From Raphanus sativus (taxonomy: Eukaryota; Streptophyta; Magnoliopsida; Brassicales; Brassicaceae), in contig NC_079515.1 of assembly GCF_000801105.2 (NCBI RefSeq), forward strand, positions 17,259,407 to 17,323,406: a DNA stretch of 64,000 nucleotides. Direction: 5' to 3'. The notes under the pieces were generated by a model. The model worked only from the letters and a program-made list of their open reading frames with translations. It was not told where the DNA came from and searched no databases. Shown one piece after another: positions 21,334 to 32,514 of the stretch. Numbering within the stretch: the stretch's first letter is position 1; the number at the start of each line of letters is the position of its first letter. Made by a program: the position numbers and the translations under genes.

Positions 21334-24300
21334 AAACTTTCTTTTTCTGTCGGAGACGAAGAAAGATTTCAATTTTGTACAGGGGTTTCAATCACATTTT
21401 GGTTATGATAACATTATGACTGTGGACCCCATAGGTACGAGTGGTGGATTAGCCCTCTTCTATAACAATGAGTTTCAAGTTAAGATCTTATTTTCTAATA
21501 ACAGAATGATTGATGTAGAAGCTGTGGCCCTTGGAAAAAAGGTTTTCTTAATTTTTGTATATGGGGAACCGGTCCAAAAATTAAGGGAGCAGGTTTGGGA
21601 ACGATTAACTAGATACGGACTAGTACGATCTGAACCGTGGTTCCTGATAGGAGATTTTAATGAAATTACGGGAAATCACGAAAAGGACGGGGGAGCGTTG
21701 AGACATCCGGATTCTTTTGTATCTTTTAACAATATGATCCGGAATAGTGGTTTACTGGAATTTCCGGCAAGGGGGAATAAATTTTCCTGGCAAGGACGGA
21801 GAGGGAAAGGGAAGGGGGCTTTCATGGTTCGGTGTCGCCTAGATTGGGCATTAGCGAATGAAGATTGGCACACTCTTTTTTCAGGTTCTTACACAGAATA
21901 TTTAGGTATGGTAGGATCGGATCACCGGCCAGTAGTGGCTGTTATGGAGGATAAAATCCCTAAAAGTCGAGGGCAATTCCGGTTCGATAAGAGATGGATT
22001 GGAAAAGATGGACTAATGGATTCGATTGCTATGGGTTGGTCGAATGACCAGGAGAATGAAAATGTTGATATTGTAACAAAAATTAGCAACTGCCGTCATG
22101 AGATTGCTAAATGGAGAAAGGATAATCCCCCATTTGGTAAGGATAAAATTAAGGAACTACAAAAAGCTCTTGAGGAGGTACAGATGGATAATTCCAGGAC
22201 TCAAGAGGATATTATGGAGGTATCACGGAAATTACAAGAGGCATATAAGGATGAGGAAGAATATTGGCAGCAGAAAAGTCGGAACATGTGGCATGTCTAT
22301 GGGGATCTCAATACGAATTTTTATCATGCCTTGACGAAACAAAGAAGAACACGCAATCGGATTGTGGGTCTCCATGATAATAATGGGAATTGGATTACCG
22401 AGGATAATGGTGTTGAGAAGGTGGCAGTAGATTATTTCACTGAGTTATTTGGTACAACGGCTCCCTCAGATTTTGACAGTTTCCTGGAAGATATAAGACC
22501 GGGTATTACCCCACAGATGAATCAACGTTTATTAAGACTGGCAACGGAAGAAGAAGTGCGACAGGCTTTATTTATGATGCACCCAGAAAAAGCACCTGGA
22601 CCCGATGGAATGACGGCATTGTTTTTCCAGTATTCATGGTACATTATAAAACATGATGTGGTAGCTCTGGTAAATAATTTTCTAGTCACGGGGACAATGG
22701 ACGAAAGGTTAAACATTACAAACATTTGTATGATTCCAAAGACGGATAGGCCTACGAGGATGACAGAATTACGGCCAATCAGTCTGTGTAATGTTGGGTA
22801 TAAGATTATCTCAAAGGTTTTATGTCAGAGACTAAAAATCTATCTTCCACTACTTATTTCAGAGACTCAATCGGCCTTTGTGGCAGGAAGATTGATATCG
22901 GACAATATTCTGATTGCTCAAGAGATGTTTCATGGGCTAAGAGCGAATAAATCTTGTCAAGGGAAATATATGGCAATCAAAACGGACATGAGTAAAGCAT
23001 ATGATCGGATAGAATGGGATTTTATTCAAGCTATCCTTCACAGGATGGGCTTTGATCCTCATTGGGTTAAATTACTGATGGAGTGCATTTCTTCGGTGCA
23101 GTATAGGGTTTTATTAAATGGTCAACCACGTGGACAAATAATTCCGCAGAGAGGTTTACGGCAAGGAGATCCTTTGTCACCATATTTATTCATCATGTGC
23201 ACGGAGGCTTTAATTACAAATATTAAGAAGGCAGAACGGAATAAACAAATTACCGGGATGAAGGTGGCTCGGGCGTGTCCCTCAATTTCTCATCTGCTAT
23301 TTGCGGATGATAGTCTTTTTTCTGCAAGGCACAAAAGGACGAATGTCAAACTATTCTCAAGATATTAAAGGAGTATGAGGCAGTGTCTGGTCAACTCGTT
23401 AACTTTCAAAAATCATCTATTCAATTTGGCCATAAGATCGAGGAATCTTGTAGACAGGAAATGAGAAATATTTTGGATATTCAGAATGTGGGTGGTATGG
23501 GATCTTATCTGGGATTGCCGGAAAATCTTGGAGGATCTAAAATTCAAATATTTGGGTTTCTTCAAGATCGCTTAAACAGTAGGATTAATGGTTGGACTTT
23601 CAAGTTTTTTACGAAAGGAGGAAAGGAGGTAATTATTAAATCGGTGGCTACTGCCCTGCCTAATCATGTGATGTCTTGCTATCGGTTGCCAAAAGCAATC
23701 ACAAAGAAATTAACGAGTGTGGTAGCACAATTTTGGTGGAGCCCAGGAGGCAGCACAAAAGGAATGCACTGGAAATCATGGGACAAAGTATGCCTAACTA
23801 AGGAAGAAGGCGGCCTGGGCTTTAAAGAAATATCAGATTTTAACACGGCTATGCTGGCCAAGCAATTATGGCGACTGATCGAGAAACCTACCACTTTGTT
23901 TTCTCGAGTTTTCAAAGGACGGTATTTCAGGAATGCCTCACCCCTGGACCCGATCCGCTCTTATTCTCCATCTTATGGATGGCGAAGTATTTCTTCAGCT
24001 AGATCTCTGGTTAGCAAAGGACTAATTAAACGGGTGGGAACAGGATCATCCATCTCTGTGTGGAATGATCCCTGGCTCCCAACCACTCGCCCGAGACCAG
24101 CAAACAAAAAACATGCTACTAGTTACCCTGATCTCACGGTTGATCAACTTATTGATGCCGATTTGAAAACATGGAATTCTCAGGCAATTAAGGCTCTTGT
24201 GGATCCCCAAGACGTACAAATCGTAGAAAGTATCCCAATTAGTAAAGTTCAGAGGGAGGACAGAGATGGATGGCATTTTACACAAAATGGCAAGTATTCA

Positions 24301-25356
24301 GTTAAATCTGGGTACCAATTAGAAAGGGTGTATCCTGACAAGGAAAAACCTATGTCAACATTTGGACCTACGGTAGATGTTCTAAAGGCGCATTGTTGGA
24401 AAATTCGCTGCCCACCAAAGCTTAAACATTTTCTATGGCAACTGGTATCAGGGTGTATAGCGGTTAGGAAGAATTTACATGCTCGGGGACTTACGGGAGA
24501 CATATGTTGTGATCGATGCGGAGCTTCAGAGGAATCAATAAACCACGTGTTTTTTGAGTGTCCTCCAGCCCTTCAAGTGTGGGCTTTATCTCAGATACCA
24601 ACTAGCCCACATATATTCCCGACAGAGTCTCTTTATACGAATATGGATCATTTGTTCTGGAGGGTTTCTCCCAAAATGGAGGATCATCACTTTGCTTGGA
24701 TCTTATGGTACATTTGGAAATGAAGGAATAATAAGGTTTTCAGCAATTTGGATATTGATCCTAGAGATACACTAAAAATCACAGTAACTGAAGCAAAGAT
24801 TTGGGAAGACGCCCAGGTGGTATCCGTACAGGTAATAGATCGACCAATTCCGAGCTTACCGATCATCCCAGGACGTTGGTGTTTCACGGATGGCTCTTGG
24901 AAAGACAAGGATGTATTTTCTGGTCAAGGGTGGTATAGCACCCTAGAAGGTTTTGCGGGATTAATGGGGGCAAGGAATGTACGGGCCTCTCTATCTCCTC
25001 TTCATTCTGAGATAGAAGCATTAATTTGGGCAATGGAGTGCATGAGGAATTTGCATCAATTTAGGGTCACGTTTGCAACAGACTGTTCTCAATTGGTAAA
25101 GATGGTGTCTGAACCAGAAGAATGGCCTGCTTTCGATAGTTATCTGGCAGATATCAAGACCTTGCGGGAGAACTTCCACAGCTCAGAGATCATTTATGTA
25201 CCACGCACACAAAACAAGAAGGCCGATGGACTAGCACGAGGGACTAGAACTCAAGCGTCTTTTGTTGTGCACATGGATGACGAGCCACCAACATGGTTTA
25301 CAGAGTCTATATGAGTTTGTAAAAGTCGACGACAAAATAAAAATAAAATAATAAGA
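21334..25356 (+). mobile_element. Second LINE (RNase H-bearing lineage), 5' side lost in the gap
   Basis: A plant non-LTR retrotransposon on the plus strand. ORF2 runs from the gap edge to the stop at 25312-25314 and is followed by an A-rich tail (25333-25354, broken by T). The order is endonuclease, reverse transcriptase, zf-RVT, RNase H. It differs from the LINE at 2.3-6.8 kb in sequence and in having an RNase H domain, so the two belong to different lineages. Only two disabling changes are visible in about 4 kb, so the copy is relatively young. Confidence 0.9.
21335..25314 (+). pseudogene. LINE ORF2: endonuclease, reverse transcriptase and RNase H, two lesions
   Basis: The frame already encodes endonuclease at the gap edge (LFLSETKKD, GLALFYN, then GDFNEITG, VGSDHRPVV), so its true start lies in the gap. 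Reverse transcriptase follows (KAPGPDGMTALFF, LRPISLCNVGYKIISK, AFVAGRLISDNILIAQE, IKTDMSKAYDRIEWDF, GLRQGDPLSPYLF, LLFADDS). One T is missing from a T-run at about 23314-23319, directly after the FADD catalytic motif, so the frame shifts. From about 23370 the next frame continues through the zf-RVT region (CCDRCGASEESINHVFFEC) to TGA at 24721-24723, which replaces one codon in the WYIWK..RNNK motif. The frame then continues through an RNase H domain (CFTDGSW, LHSEIEALIWAM, FATDCSQL, KKADGLARG) with its acidic residues in place. Two single changes therefore inactivate an otherwise full-length enzyme. Confidence 0.88.
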
Positions 25357-25509
25357 ATGAATTTGAATTCTAAATCAACAATAGGATATCAAAACCTGAT
25401 AAATAACAACCCCAAACTAACTAATATCCAAATAAAACCTAACTATTGTTTCATTCTCCAAAACATAATGATAATAATAACTTCATCCTACGCAAGACGC
25501 ATGTATTAT
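25357..25509. other. Short spacer between LINE and repeat array
   Basis: AT-rich; the 64-codon frame starting here has no family features. Confidence 0.5.
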
Positions 25510-25728
25510 CCTAATATGAATAGTATTGAACATTCGACTCTAAGCACTTAACTCTAGCAAATGAGTTCTCTTTGAGTTTTTTTTTTTTTGAGAAAAGAGT
25601 ATTTAGAGTTTTTTATAAAGAAAAAAAAGAGAGATAGACAAATGAAAACCCACCATATAATCTGTACGTAGAAATCCGATAGTCTCATGTTATAGTGGTT
25701 TTATTTCTAAAAGAAAAATAAATTTTAA

Positions 25729-26070
25729 TTATTTTAGTATCAAAGTTGAAATAATCATGTGAACGTTGGAGGTGCTCTTACAAATTTCTTTTAGATTCTT
25801 ACTATACATTGTTGTGTTTGACGCTGCCGTAACTTTTATTCTTGCATGTAAGGTGTAGTATTTTAAGCTTAAAGTTGACAGTTTTGGTGGTATTGTTGCG
25901 GTCACTTTGGATGAAAGGAATATGTTCGCTCGTTTGGTTTTCTCGAAAATTTGTTTCCCACACTGATTTTTATATGTTAACTTGAAACAAGAATATGGAC
26001 CGACCAAAATTATGGATTTAGAAGAATATATGTTCTCTGCATATAATTGTAAAGAGCTTTCTCTAGTCAT
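25729..26070 (-). CDS. Unit-associated open frame, 113 codons (unidentified)
   Basis: Begins MTRESSLQLYAENIYSSKSI and has no signal peptide, membrane segment or motif I recognise. An 87-codon version recurs on the minus strand at 27162-27425, 34205-34468 and 37720-37983. The copy at about 30690-30953 has an AAG-to-TAA change in the middle, and the one at about 41940-42208 has a TGA. Half the family is thus disrupted, which argues for a relic of an exon. The protein differences among copies (for example FADN/YAEN, SVILVGP/SIILVGP) are nevertheless conservative. I include it because it recurs in all six units; real coding function is doubtful. Confidence 0.25.
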   Translation of the reverse strand: MTRESSLQLYAENIYSSKSIILVGPYSCFKLTYKNQCGKQIFEKTKRANIFLSSKVTATIPPKLSTLSLKYYTLHARIKVTAASNTTMYSKNLKEICKSTSNVHMIISTLILK

Positions 26071-26158
26071 GTATTATAGATATTTATGATTTAGAAGTAC
26101 ACAAATCCTTAGCAAGTAAAAAGAAAAAAAATAGAGAAGGGAAGAAATCAACAGAAAC

Positions 26159-26290
26159 ATGAATCAGAAGGAAGACAATGACTATAGATCTAATCTCAGT
26201 TCAAATAAACCATGTCCAGAATGGCAAAACCAGCCGCAACACCAACTTCATCTGATGACGAGACCTTTGTGGGCATTACATACTCACTAA
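26159..26290 (+). other. Recurrent 43-codon plus-strand open frame
   Basis: Encodes a small polar peptide ([18 protein letters not shown], ending LWALHTH). Counterparts start at about 27515, 31033 and 42296 and are intact. Those at about 34554 and 38071 are stopped at codon 8 (TGTTAA). The opposite strand in the same place can also be read ([15 protein letters not shown]) in some copies. Neither strand is open in all units, so a functional peptide is unlikely. Confidence 0.2.
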
Positions 26291-28505
26291 GCTTGTCTAT
26301 TATAACTCTCTTCTTGTTTCTACACGTTTCAATATCCGCTCAAAGATTTTGTCATAACAATTTAGTAGAGTCTGAATTTAAGCATAAAAAACTCTTCTTC
26401 GATTCCTTACTTGTGATAAGCTCCATAGATTGATATAGGTTGATCTTTATCGTAAACACCTTCTCGCACCAAGAACACGTGTTAGACTTTTGGGAATATC
26501 CTCTTCATTCTGGTATATGCATTTTTCTGCAAAGATAATTGTTTTTCGTTCATGAAATTCGTATATTTAGTTTAATCTATCTATTTCTCTATGAAATCTA
26601 AGAATTATTATGGTGATGAAACGTGTCATAGCTCAAACGTTGTAATATTTTCAAATAATATGAAATGGATAAGTAAATTATTTATAAAATGACACATATT
26701 TCCAAAAAACGTTCTATTGGTTTTTTTTTATGGTTTTTCATTTAAAAATCATCTATTACTTTTTTCATATCTTTTAATTTTAGTATTACTATAAATGTGA
26801 GTAGCACATAATCTTTTTGTCATCAATATAAGCAGACAATCAAAATTCTGTAAACCGAACAGGAAACTATGCGTCTATATAAATAGTATAGAACGTTTGA
26901 CTCTGAGCACCGAGCTCTAGCAAATGAATTCTCTTTGAGTTTTTCTTTTGAAAAAGAGTATTTCGAGTTTTTTATAAAGAAAAAAAAAGAGATAGACAAA
27001 TGAAAACTCATCATATAATCTATACGTAGAAATCCAAATAGCCTCATGTTATAGTGGTTTTAGTTTTAAAAGAAAATAAATTTTAATTATTTTAGTATCA
27101 AAGTTGAAATACTCATATGAGCATTGGAGGTGCTATTGGGAATTTTGTTTATATTTTTACTCTAAAGTGTTGTGTCTGATGCTTCCGTAATTTTTATTCT
27201 TGCATGAAAGTTGTAGTATTGTCTTAAAGTTGGCAGTCTTGGTGGTACTATTGCGGTGACTTTGGATGAAAGGAGCATGTTCGCTCGTTTGGTTTTCTCA
27301 AGAATTTGTTTCCCATACTGATTTTTATATGTTAACTTGAAACAAGAATATGGACCAACTAAAATTACTGATTTAGAAGCATATATGTTATCAGCAAATA
27401 ATTGTAAAGAGCTTTCTCTAGTCATGTATTATAGATATTTATGATTTAGAAGTACACAGATCCTTAGCAAGTAAAAAGAAAAAAAAATAGAGAAGGGAAT
27501 AGATCAACAGAAACATGAATCAGAAGGAAGACTGTGAACGTAGATTTAATATTAATTCAAATAAACGATGTCCAGAATGGAAAAACCAGCCGCAACACCA
27601 ACTTCATCTGATGACTAGACCTTTGTGGGCATTACATAATCACTAAACTTGTCTATTATAACTCTCGTCTTGTTTCTACACTTTTCAATATTTGCTCAAA
27701 AATTTTGCCACAACAAATTAAGTAGAGTCTGAATTTAAGCATAAGAAACTCTTCTTCGACTCTTTACTTGTGATAAGCTCCATAGATTCCAAGTTCTGAT
27801 ATATCTTGATCTATATGGAAAACACCTTCTCGCACCAGGAACACGTTTTAGACTTTTGGGAATATCCTCTTCATTATGGTATATGCATTTTTCCGCAAAC
27901 ATATTGTTTTCGTTCTTGAAATTCATTATATATACATACATTTCGGAACTCATTATATTGTCTGATATGAAAATTAGGCCAAATAGTTTTTACATACCCA
28001 AATCAACTAGATATCAGTCAAAAAGTAAATGTCACAGGTTAATTGTCGAGGTCGATCCATTTAAAGGTGACTTACTTTGATTTTGGTCTAAAAAATGTAG
28101 TTTTGGAGATACCTCTATATTGTCTGAATGTAGTATATAGCTATGTGTTTTATAGAAATATTGTAAATAGCTTAACCTACTTAATTTCACAAATTATAAG
28201 CTAGCTACGATCATAAAAACGAGAGTAACTTATTGATTTTTTCCTATATTGTTTTTTCCTAATTTTTTACGTTTTCTTATAAAATTATAAAATAGCCAAA
28301 CAGAATATGTGTTACAAAAAAAATACACAATTTTTTACAAGATTATGTAAGCGAAACAAAAACTAAATAACCCAAAATACCGCATTAGAGTTAAGAGAAC
28401 GACCTGGTATTTTTTTAATTTTATATTATATAGTTTGAATAGAATAACAAACAATTAGTTTAGAGTACATCTTATAATAAACAAGTATGTTATAACAAGG
28501 TTCAA

Positions 28506-28997
28506 TCAAGATAATACAATCTTGCCATAGTGTGATGAAGATGGACTTTCGACTTCAGCAGAACATCTATCCCAAACCTCGTTAGTTCTAAAAGAAACTT
28601 GAGAAGCAAAGCGTTTGAGTTGATAAAATCGAAACATCAATTTTATAACCTCCATGTAGCATTCTTTTCCAGATTGTACTACCTTCATACAACACTCTCT
28701 AGAAATAGGGTTTTTCGTAAGAATCTCTTCAATAACATCTTCATTACATTTCTTAAAACTAGGTCCCATCTTATCCATGCAATTTTCTAGAAATGTTGTA
28801 ACTTTTGGTGTGAGGTTCTTGAGCATGTAAAGATTGTAATCTTGTGAAGCCGGTGATATCGATTTAACTGCATCCATCTCAGGACCGGGATTGACCAATG
28901 GTTCTTCATCAACATATTCTTGGCCAAAACTTGGGTATGAAAATGATACCAAAGTGGTGATTATGACAAATGCCATGAAAATTGTCTTCAGCTCCAT
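28506..28997 (-). CDS. Secreted six-cysteine protein, ECA1/Prolamin_like (DUF1278) type, copy 1 (type A)
   Basis: A 163-residue single-exon gene. Residues 1 to about 25 form a signal peptide (hydrophobic FMAFVIITTLVSF, likely cleaved after SFG). The mature part has six cysteines at 73, 84, 102, 103, 113 and 145, with the spacing C-x10-C-x17-CC-x9-C typical of the DUF1278 family (motifs CMDKMGPSFKKC, ECCMKVVQSGKEC). Family members, including the EC1 egg-cell peptides and ECA1-related proteins, are mostly secreted from reproductive tissue; a reproductive role here is inference. This copy is type A: Glu31, Ser46, Asn96, Val117-Ile118, Ser146, His156. It differs from copy 5 at only three residues (Lys60, Ile89, Tyr157). 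A TATA box lies about 75-83 bp upstream of the ATG. No lesions. Confidence 0.85.
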   Translation of the reverse strand: MELKTIFMAFVIITTLVSFSYPSFGQEYVDEEPLVNPGPEMDAVKSISPASQDYNLYMLKNLTPKVTTFLENCMDKMGPSFKKCNEDVIEEILTKNPISRECCMKVVQSGKECYMEVIKLMFRFYQLKRFASQVSFRTNEVWDRCSAEVESPSSSHYGKIVLS

Positions 28998-29070
28998 TCT
29001 ATATAATTATTACTTTTGAATTTCTTATTTAATTATTTTGTGTCTTATTCACAAGATTTATAAGTGTGTA

Positions 29071-29080
29071 TGTATATATA
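29071..29080 (-). promoter_or_regulatory. TATA box of the array genes (copy 1 shown)
   Basis: TATATATACA on the minus strand, 74-83 bp upstream of the copy 1 start codon. The same sequence sits at the same distance in the other copies (for example 32589-32598 and 36104-36113), directly after a GTCGAC hexamer. About the first 400 bp upstream of the gene are nearly identical in all five units, so all five promoters should behave alike. Confidence 0.6.
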
Positions 29081-32022
29081 GTCGACTAATTTTGAATGTT
29101 ACTGCTGGTGAAACTTTTATTAATTAGTAAATTACGTTTTACAGTTATTTTCAGAACCATAATTCATTTAATTACTTCTGTTAGCTCTCTGATAGTAACA
29201 ACTATATATCGTTTTTAATTTATTCCATCAAAACATTTTATGGTTGTAAACCTAAAGGCTATAAAAAGTTTTGTAAAAATACTAATGAAATTTTTTGTTT
29301 AACTATGTCTTACATCAATATTTCATTTGGTTATATCCATAACTGATCATGCATTTCACAAAGCTAAAATGAAAAAAAAAATTAGAACTACTTCCTCTGA
29401 GTTTGTTTGGCACAACCTGTTTTTGATTCCTTTCCAATCGATATTATACCGTTAAGCTCGGCATTTTCTTTGGAATTTTAAAGATGACCATGTGCTTCCG
29501 ACAGCACAAGCAGATAGACATGAAGAAGTCGTTGGGTACCTTTGTTGGGTTAGAATATCTGAATTAGCTCATATCGTGCAAGTAAGTGCGGAATAGCCTA
29601 GTTTAAAGTTGGATAAATGAGTCAAGATTGTTACATGTTCGTATTCTACGTTTTTTGATATCTTAAGCACTATCATACATATTGGTTGGGATATATTATT
29701 TGAACTAGTTCAAATGGTGCAAGTATGTGCGGAATGGAGTTAATGGAATATTAAGGGGATGTCCCAAATTCAGATTTAGCAGCTTCATATTGGGATGGTC
29801 AGAAAGGCCCACATGGTGGTGCTAAATAGCTACTGGATATTCTTGTGTTAGACATGGTTCAGGAATGCCTCAAGGTTGAGTCTCACATTGAATGATGGAA
29901 ATAAAAATAACCTCTAAATTTCAGAGGTCATAAACATTTGAAAATAAATTTCAGTAAATTTAATATAGAAAAATCTTTGTATATTAATTTTTTAGGGAAT
30001 CAAAACGAATGTTTCATTGGAACAAGAATTATTAATCTATGAACATTAATAATTAATGTTATGGTTTGTTTAATAAAAACTATAATATCTATTTAGTTTA
30101 ATCTATCTATTTTTCTATGAAATCTAAGAATTATTATGGTGATGAAACGTGTCATAGCTCAAACGTTGTAACATTTTAAAATAATATGAAATGAATAAGT
30201 AAATTATTTATAGAATGACTCATATTTCCAAAAAAAACATTCTATTGGTTTTTTTGTGGTTTCTCATTTAAAAATCATCTCTTACTTTTTTCATATCTTT
30301 TAATTTTAGTATTACTATAAATGTGAGTAGCACATAATCTTTTTGTCATCAATATAAGCAGACAATCAAAATTCTGTAAACCGAACAGGAAACTATGCGT
30401 CTATATGTAATGTATAGAACATTTGACTCTGAGCACCGAGCTCTTGCAAATGAATTCTCTTTGTGTTTTTATTTTGAGAAAAGAGTATTTCGAGTTTTTT
30501 ATAAAGAAAAAAAAAGAGATAGACAAATGAAAACTCATCATATAATCTATACGTAGAAATCCAAATAGCCACATGTTATAGTGGTTTTATTTAAAAAAAA
30601 AATAATTATTTTAGTATCAAAGTTGAAATACTCATATGAGCGTTGGAGATGCTATTGGGAATTTTGTTTAGATTTTTAATCTAGAGTATTGTGTCTGATG
30701 CTGCCGTAATTTTTATTCTTGCATGAAAGTTGTAGTATTGTCTTAAAGTTGGCAGTCTTGGTGGTACTATTGCGGTGACTTAGGATGAAAGGAGCATGTT
30801 CGCTCGTTTGGTTTTCTCAAGAATTTGTTTCCCATACTGAGTTTTATATGTTAACTTGAAACAAGAATATGGACCAACTAAAATTACTGATTTAGAAGCA
30901 TATATGTTATCAGCAAATAATTGTAAAGAGCTTTCTCTAGTCATGTATTATAGATATTTATGATTTAGAATAACACAGATCCTTAGCAAGTAAAAAGAAA
31001 AAAAAAAGAGAAGGGAATAAATCAACAGAAACATGAATCAGAAGGAAGACTGTGAATGTAGATTTAATCTTAATTCAAATAAACGATGTCCAGAATGGCA
31101 AAACCAGCCGCAACACCATTTTCATCTGATGACTAGACCTTTGTGGGCATTACATAATCACTAAACTTGTCTATTATAACTCTCGTCTTGTTTCTACATG
31201 TTTCAATTATTGCTCAAAAATTTTGTCACATCAAATTAAGTAGAGTCTGAATTTAAGCATAAGAAACTCTTCTTCGACTCTTTACTTGTGATAAGCTCCA
31301 CAGATTCCAAGTTCTGATACAGCTTGATCTTTACGGTAAACACCTTCTCGCACCAAGAACATGTTTTAGACTTTTGGGAATATCCTCTTCATTATGGTAT
31401 ATGCATTTTTCCGCAAACATATTGTTTTCGTTCATGAAATTCATTATATTTTCATACATTTCGGAACTCATTATTTTGTCTGATATGCAAATTAGGCCGA
31501 ATAGTATTTACATACCCAAATCAACACGATATCAGTCAAAAAGTAAATGTCACAGGTTAATTGTCGAGGTGGATCCATTTAAAGGTGACTTAGTTTGATT
31601 TTGGTCTAAAAGATGTAGTTTTGGAGGTACCTCTATATTGTCTGAATGTAGTATATAGCTATGTTTTTGTAGAAATATTGTAAATAGCTTAACCTAATTA
31701 ATTTCACAAATTATAAGCTAGCTACGATCATAAAAACGAGAGTAACTGATTGATTTTTACTATATTGTTTTTTCTTAATTTTTTTACTTTTTCTTATAAA
31801 ATTATTAAATAGCCAAACATCATATGAGTTACAAAAAATAAATATACAATTTTTGACAAGATTATGTAAGCGAAACAAAAACTAAATAACCCAAAATACT
31901 GCATTAGAGTTAAGAGAACGAGCTGGTATTTTTAATTATATATTATATAGTTTGAATAAAATAACAAACAATTAGTTTAGAGTACATCTTATAATAAACA
32001 AGTATGTTATAACAAGGTTTAA

Positions 32023-32514
32023 TCAAGATAATACAATCTTGTCATCTTGTGATGAAGATGGACTTTCAACTTCAGCAAAACATCTATCCCAAACCTCGTT
32101 AGTTCTAAAAGAAACTTGAGAAGCAAAGCGTTTGAGTTGATAAAATCGAAACATCAATTTTCTAGTCTCCATGTAGCATTCTTTTCCAGATTGTACTACC
32201 TTCATACAACACTCTCTAGAAATAGGTTTCTTAGTAAGAATCTCTTCAATAACATCTTCATTACATTTCTTAAAACTAGGTCCCATCTTATCCATGCAAT
32301 TTTCTAGAAATGTTGTAACTTTCGGTGTGAGGTTCTCGAGCATGTAAAGATTGTAATCTTGTGAAGCTGGTGATATCGCTTTAACTGCATCCATCTCAGG
32401 ACCGGGATTGACCAATGGTTCGTCATCAACATATTCTTGGCCAAAACTTGGGTATGAAAATGATACCAAAGTGGTGATTATGACAAATGCCATGAAAATT
32501 GTCTTCAGCTCCAT
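32023..32514 (-). CDS. Secreted six-cysteine protein, DUF1278 type, copy 2 (type B)
   Basis: Same length, signal peptide and six cysteines as copy 1. It defines type B by Asp31, Ala46, Glu60, Lys96, Thr117-Arg118, Phe146 and Gln156-Asp157-Asp158. Most A/B differences lie outside the cysteine core, in the acidic N-terminal segment, the helix after the fifth cysteine and the tail. The exchange of Val-Ile for Thr-Arg at 117-118 changes the surface charge next to the disulfide core. The frame is intact. Confidence 0.85.
   Translation of the reverse strand: MELKTIFMAFVIITTLVSFSYPSFGQEYVDDEPLVNPGPEMDAVKAISPASQDYNLYMLENLTPKVTTFLENCMDKMGPSFKKCNEDVIEEILTKKPISRECCMKVVQSGKECYMETRKLMFRFYQLKRFASQVSFRTNEVWDRCFAEVESPSSSQDDKIVLS

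Larger units (their letters stand above)
25510..26562. repeat. Left-edge unit of the array, truncated and lacking the gene
   Basis: Begins with the same landmarks as the other units (ATGAATAGTAT, TAGCAAATG, then the 87/113-codon minus frame) and follows them to the TTCATGAAATTC landmark. It then jumps straight to the start of the next unit (TATTTAGTTTAATCTATC), so about 2.5 kb including the secreted-protein gene is missing. It is also the most diverged copy, as expected for an array edge. Confidence 0.75.

Noticed and set aside
21142..21419. Open frames spanning the run of N
   Set aside because: Artefacts of translating unknown bases.
26823..27047. 74-78 codon minus-strand frames in several array units (MRLFGFLRIDYMM type)
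   Set aside because: They cover AT-rich spacer with A/T homopolymers, vary in length between units and have no family features; conservation is explained by recent duplication.
27856..28080. 74-codon plus-strand frame repeated in units 1, 2 and 4 ([18 protein letters not shown] type)
   Set aside because: It is shortened in unit 3 and changed in unit 5; it shows no motif and lies in spacer DNA.
28599..28790. 63-codon plus-strand frame repeated in all five array units
   Set aside because: It is exactly antisense to the secreted-protein gene and its conservation follows from that gene's conservation.
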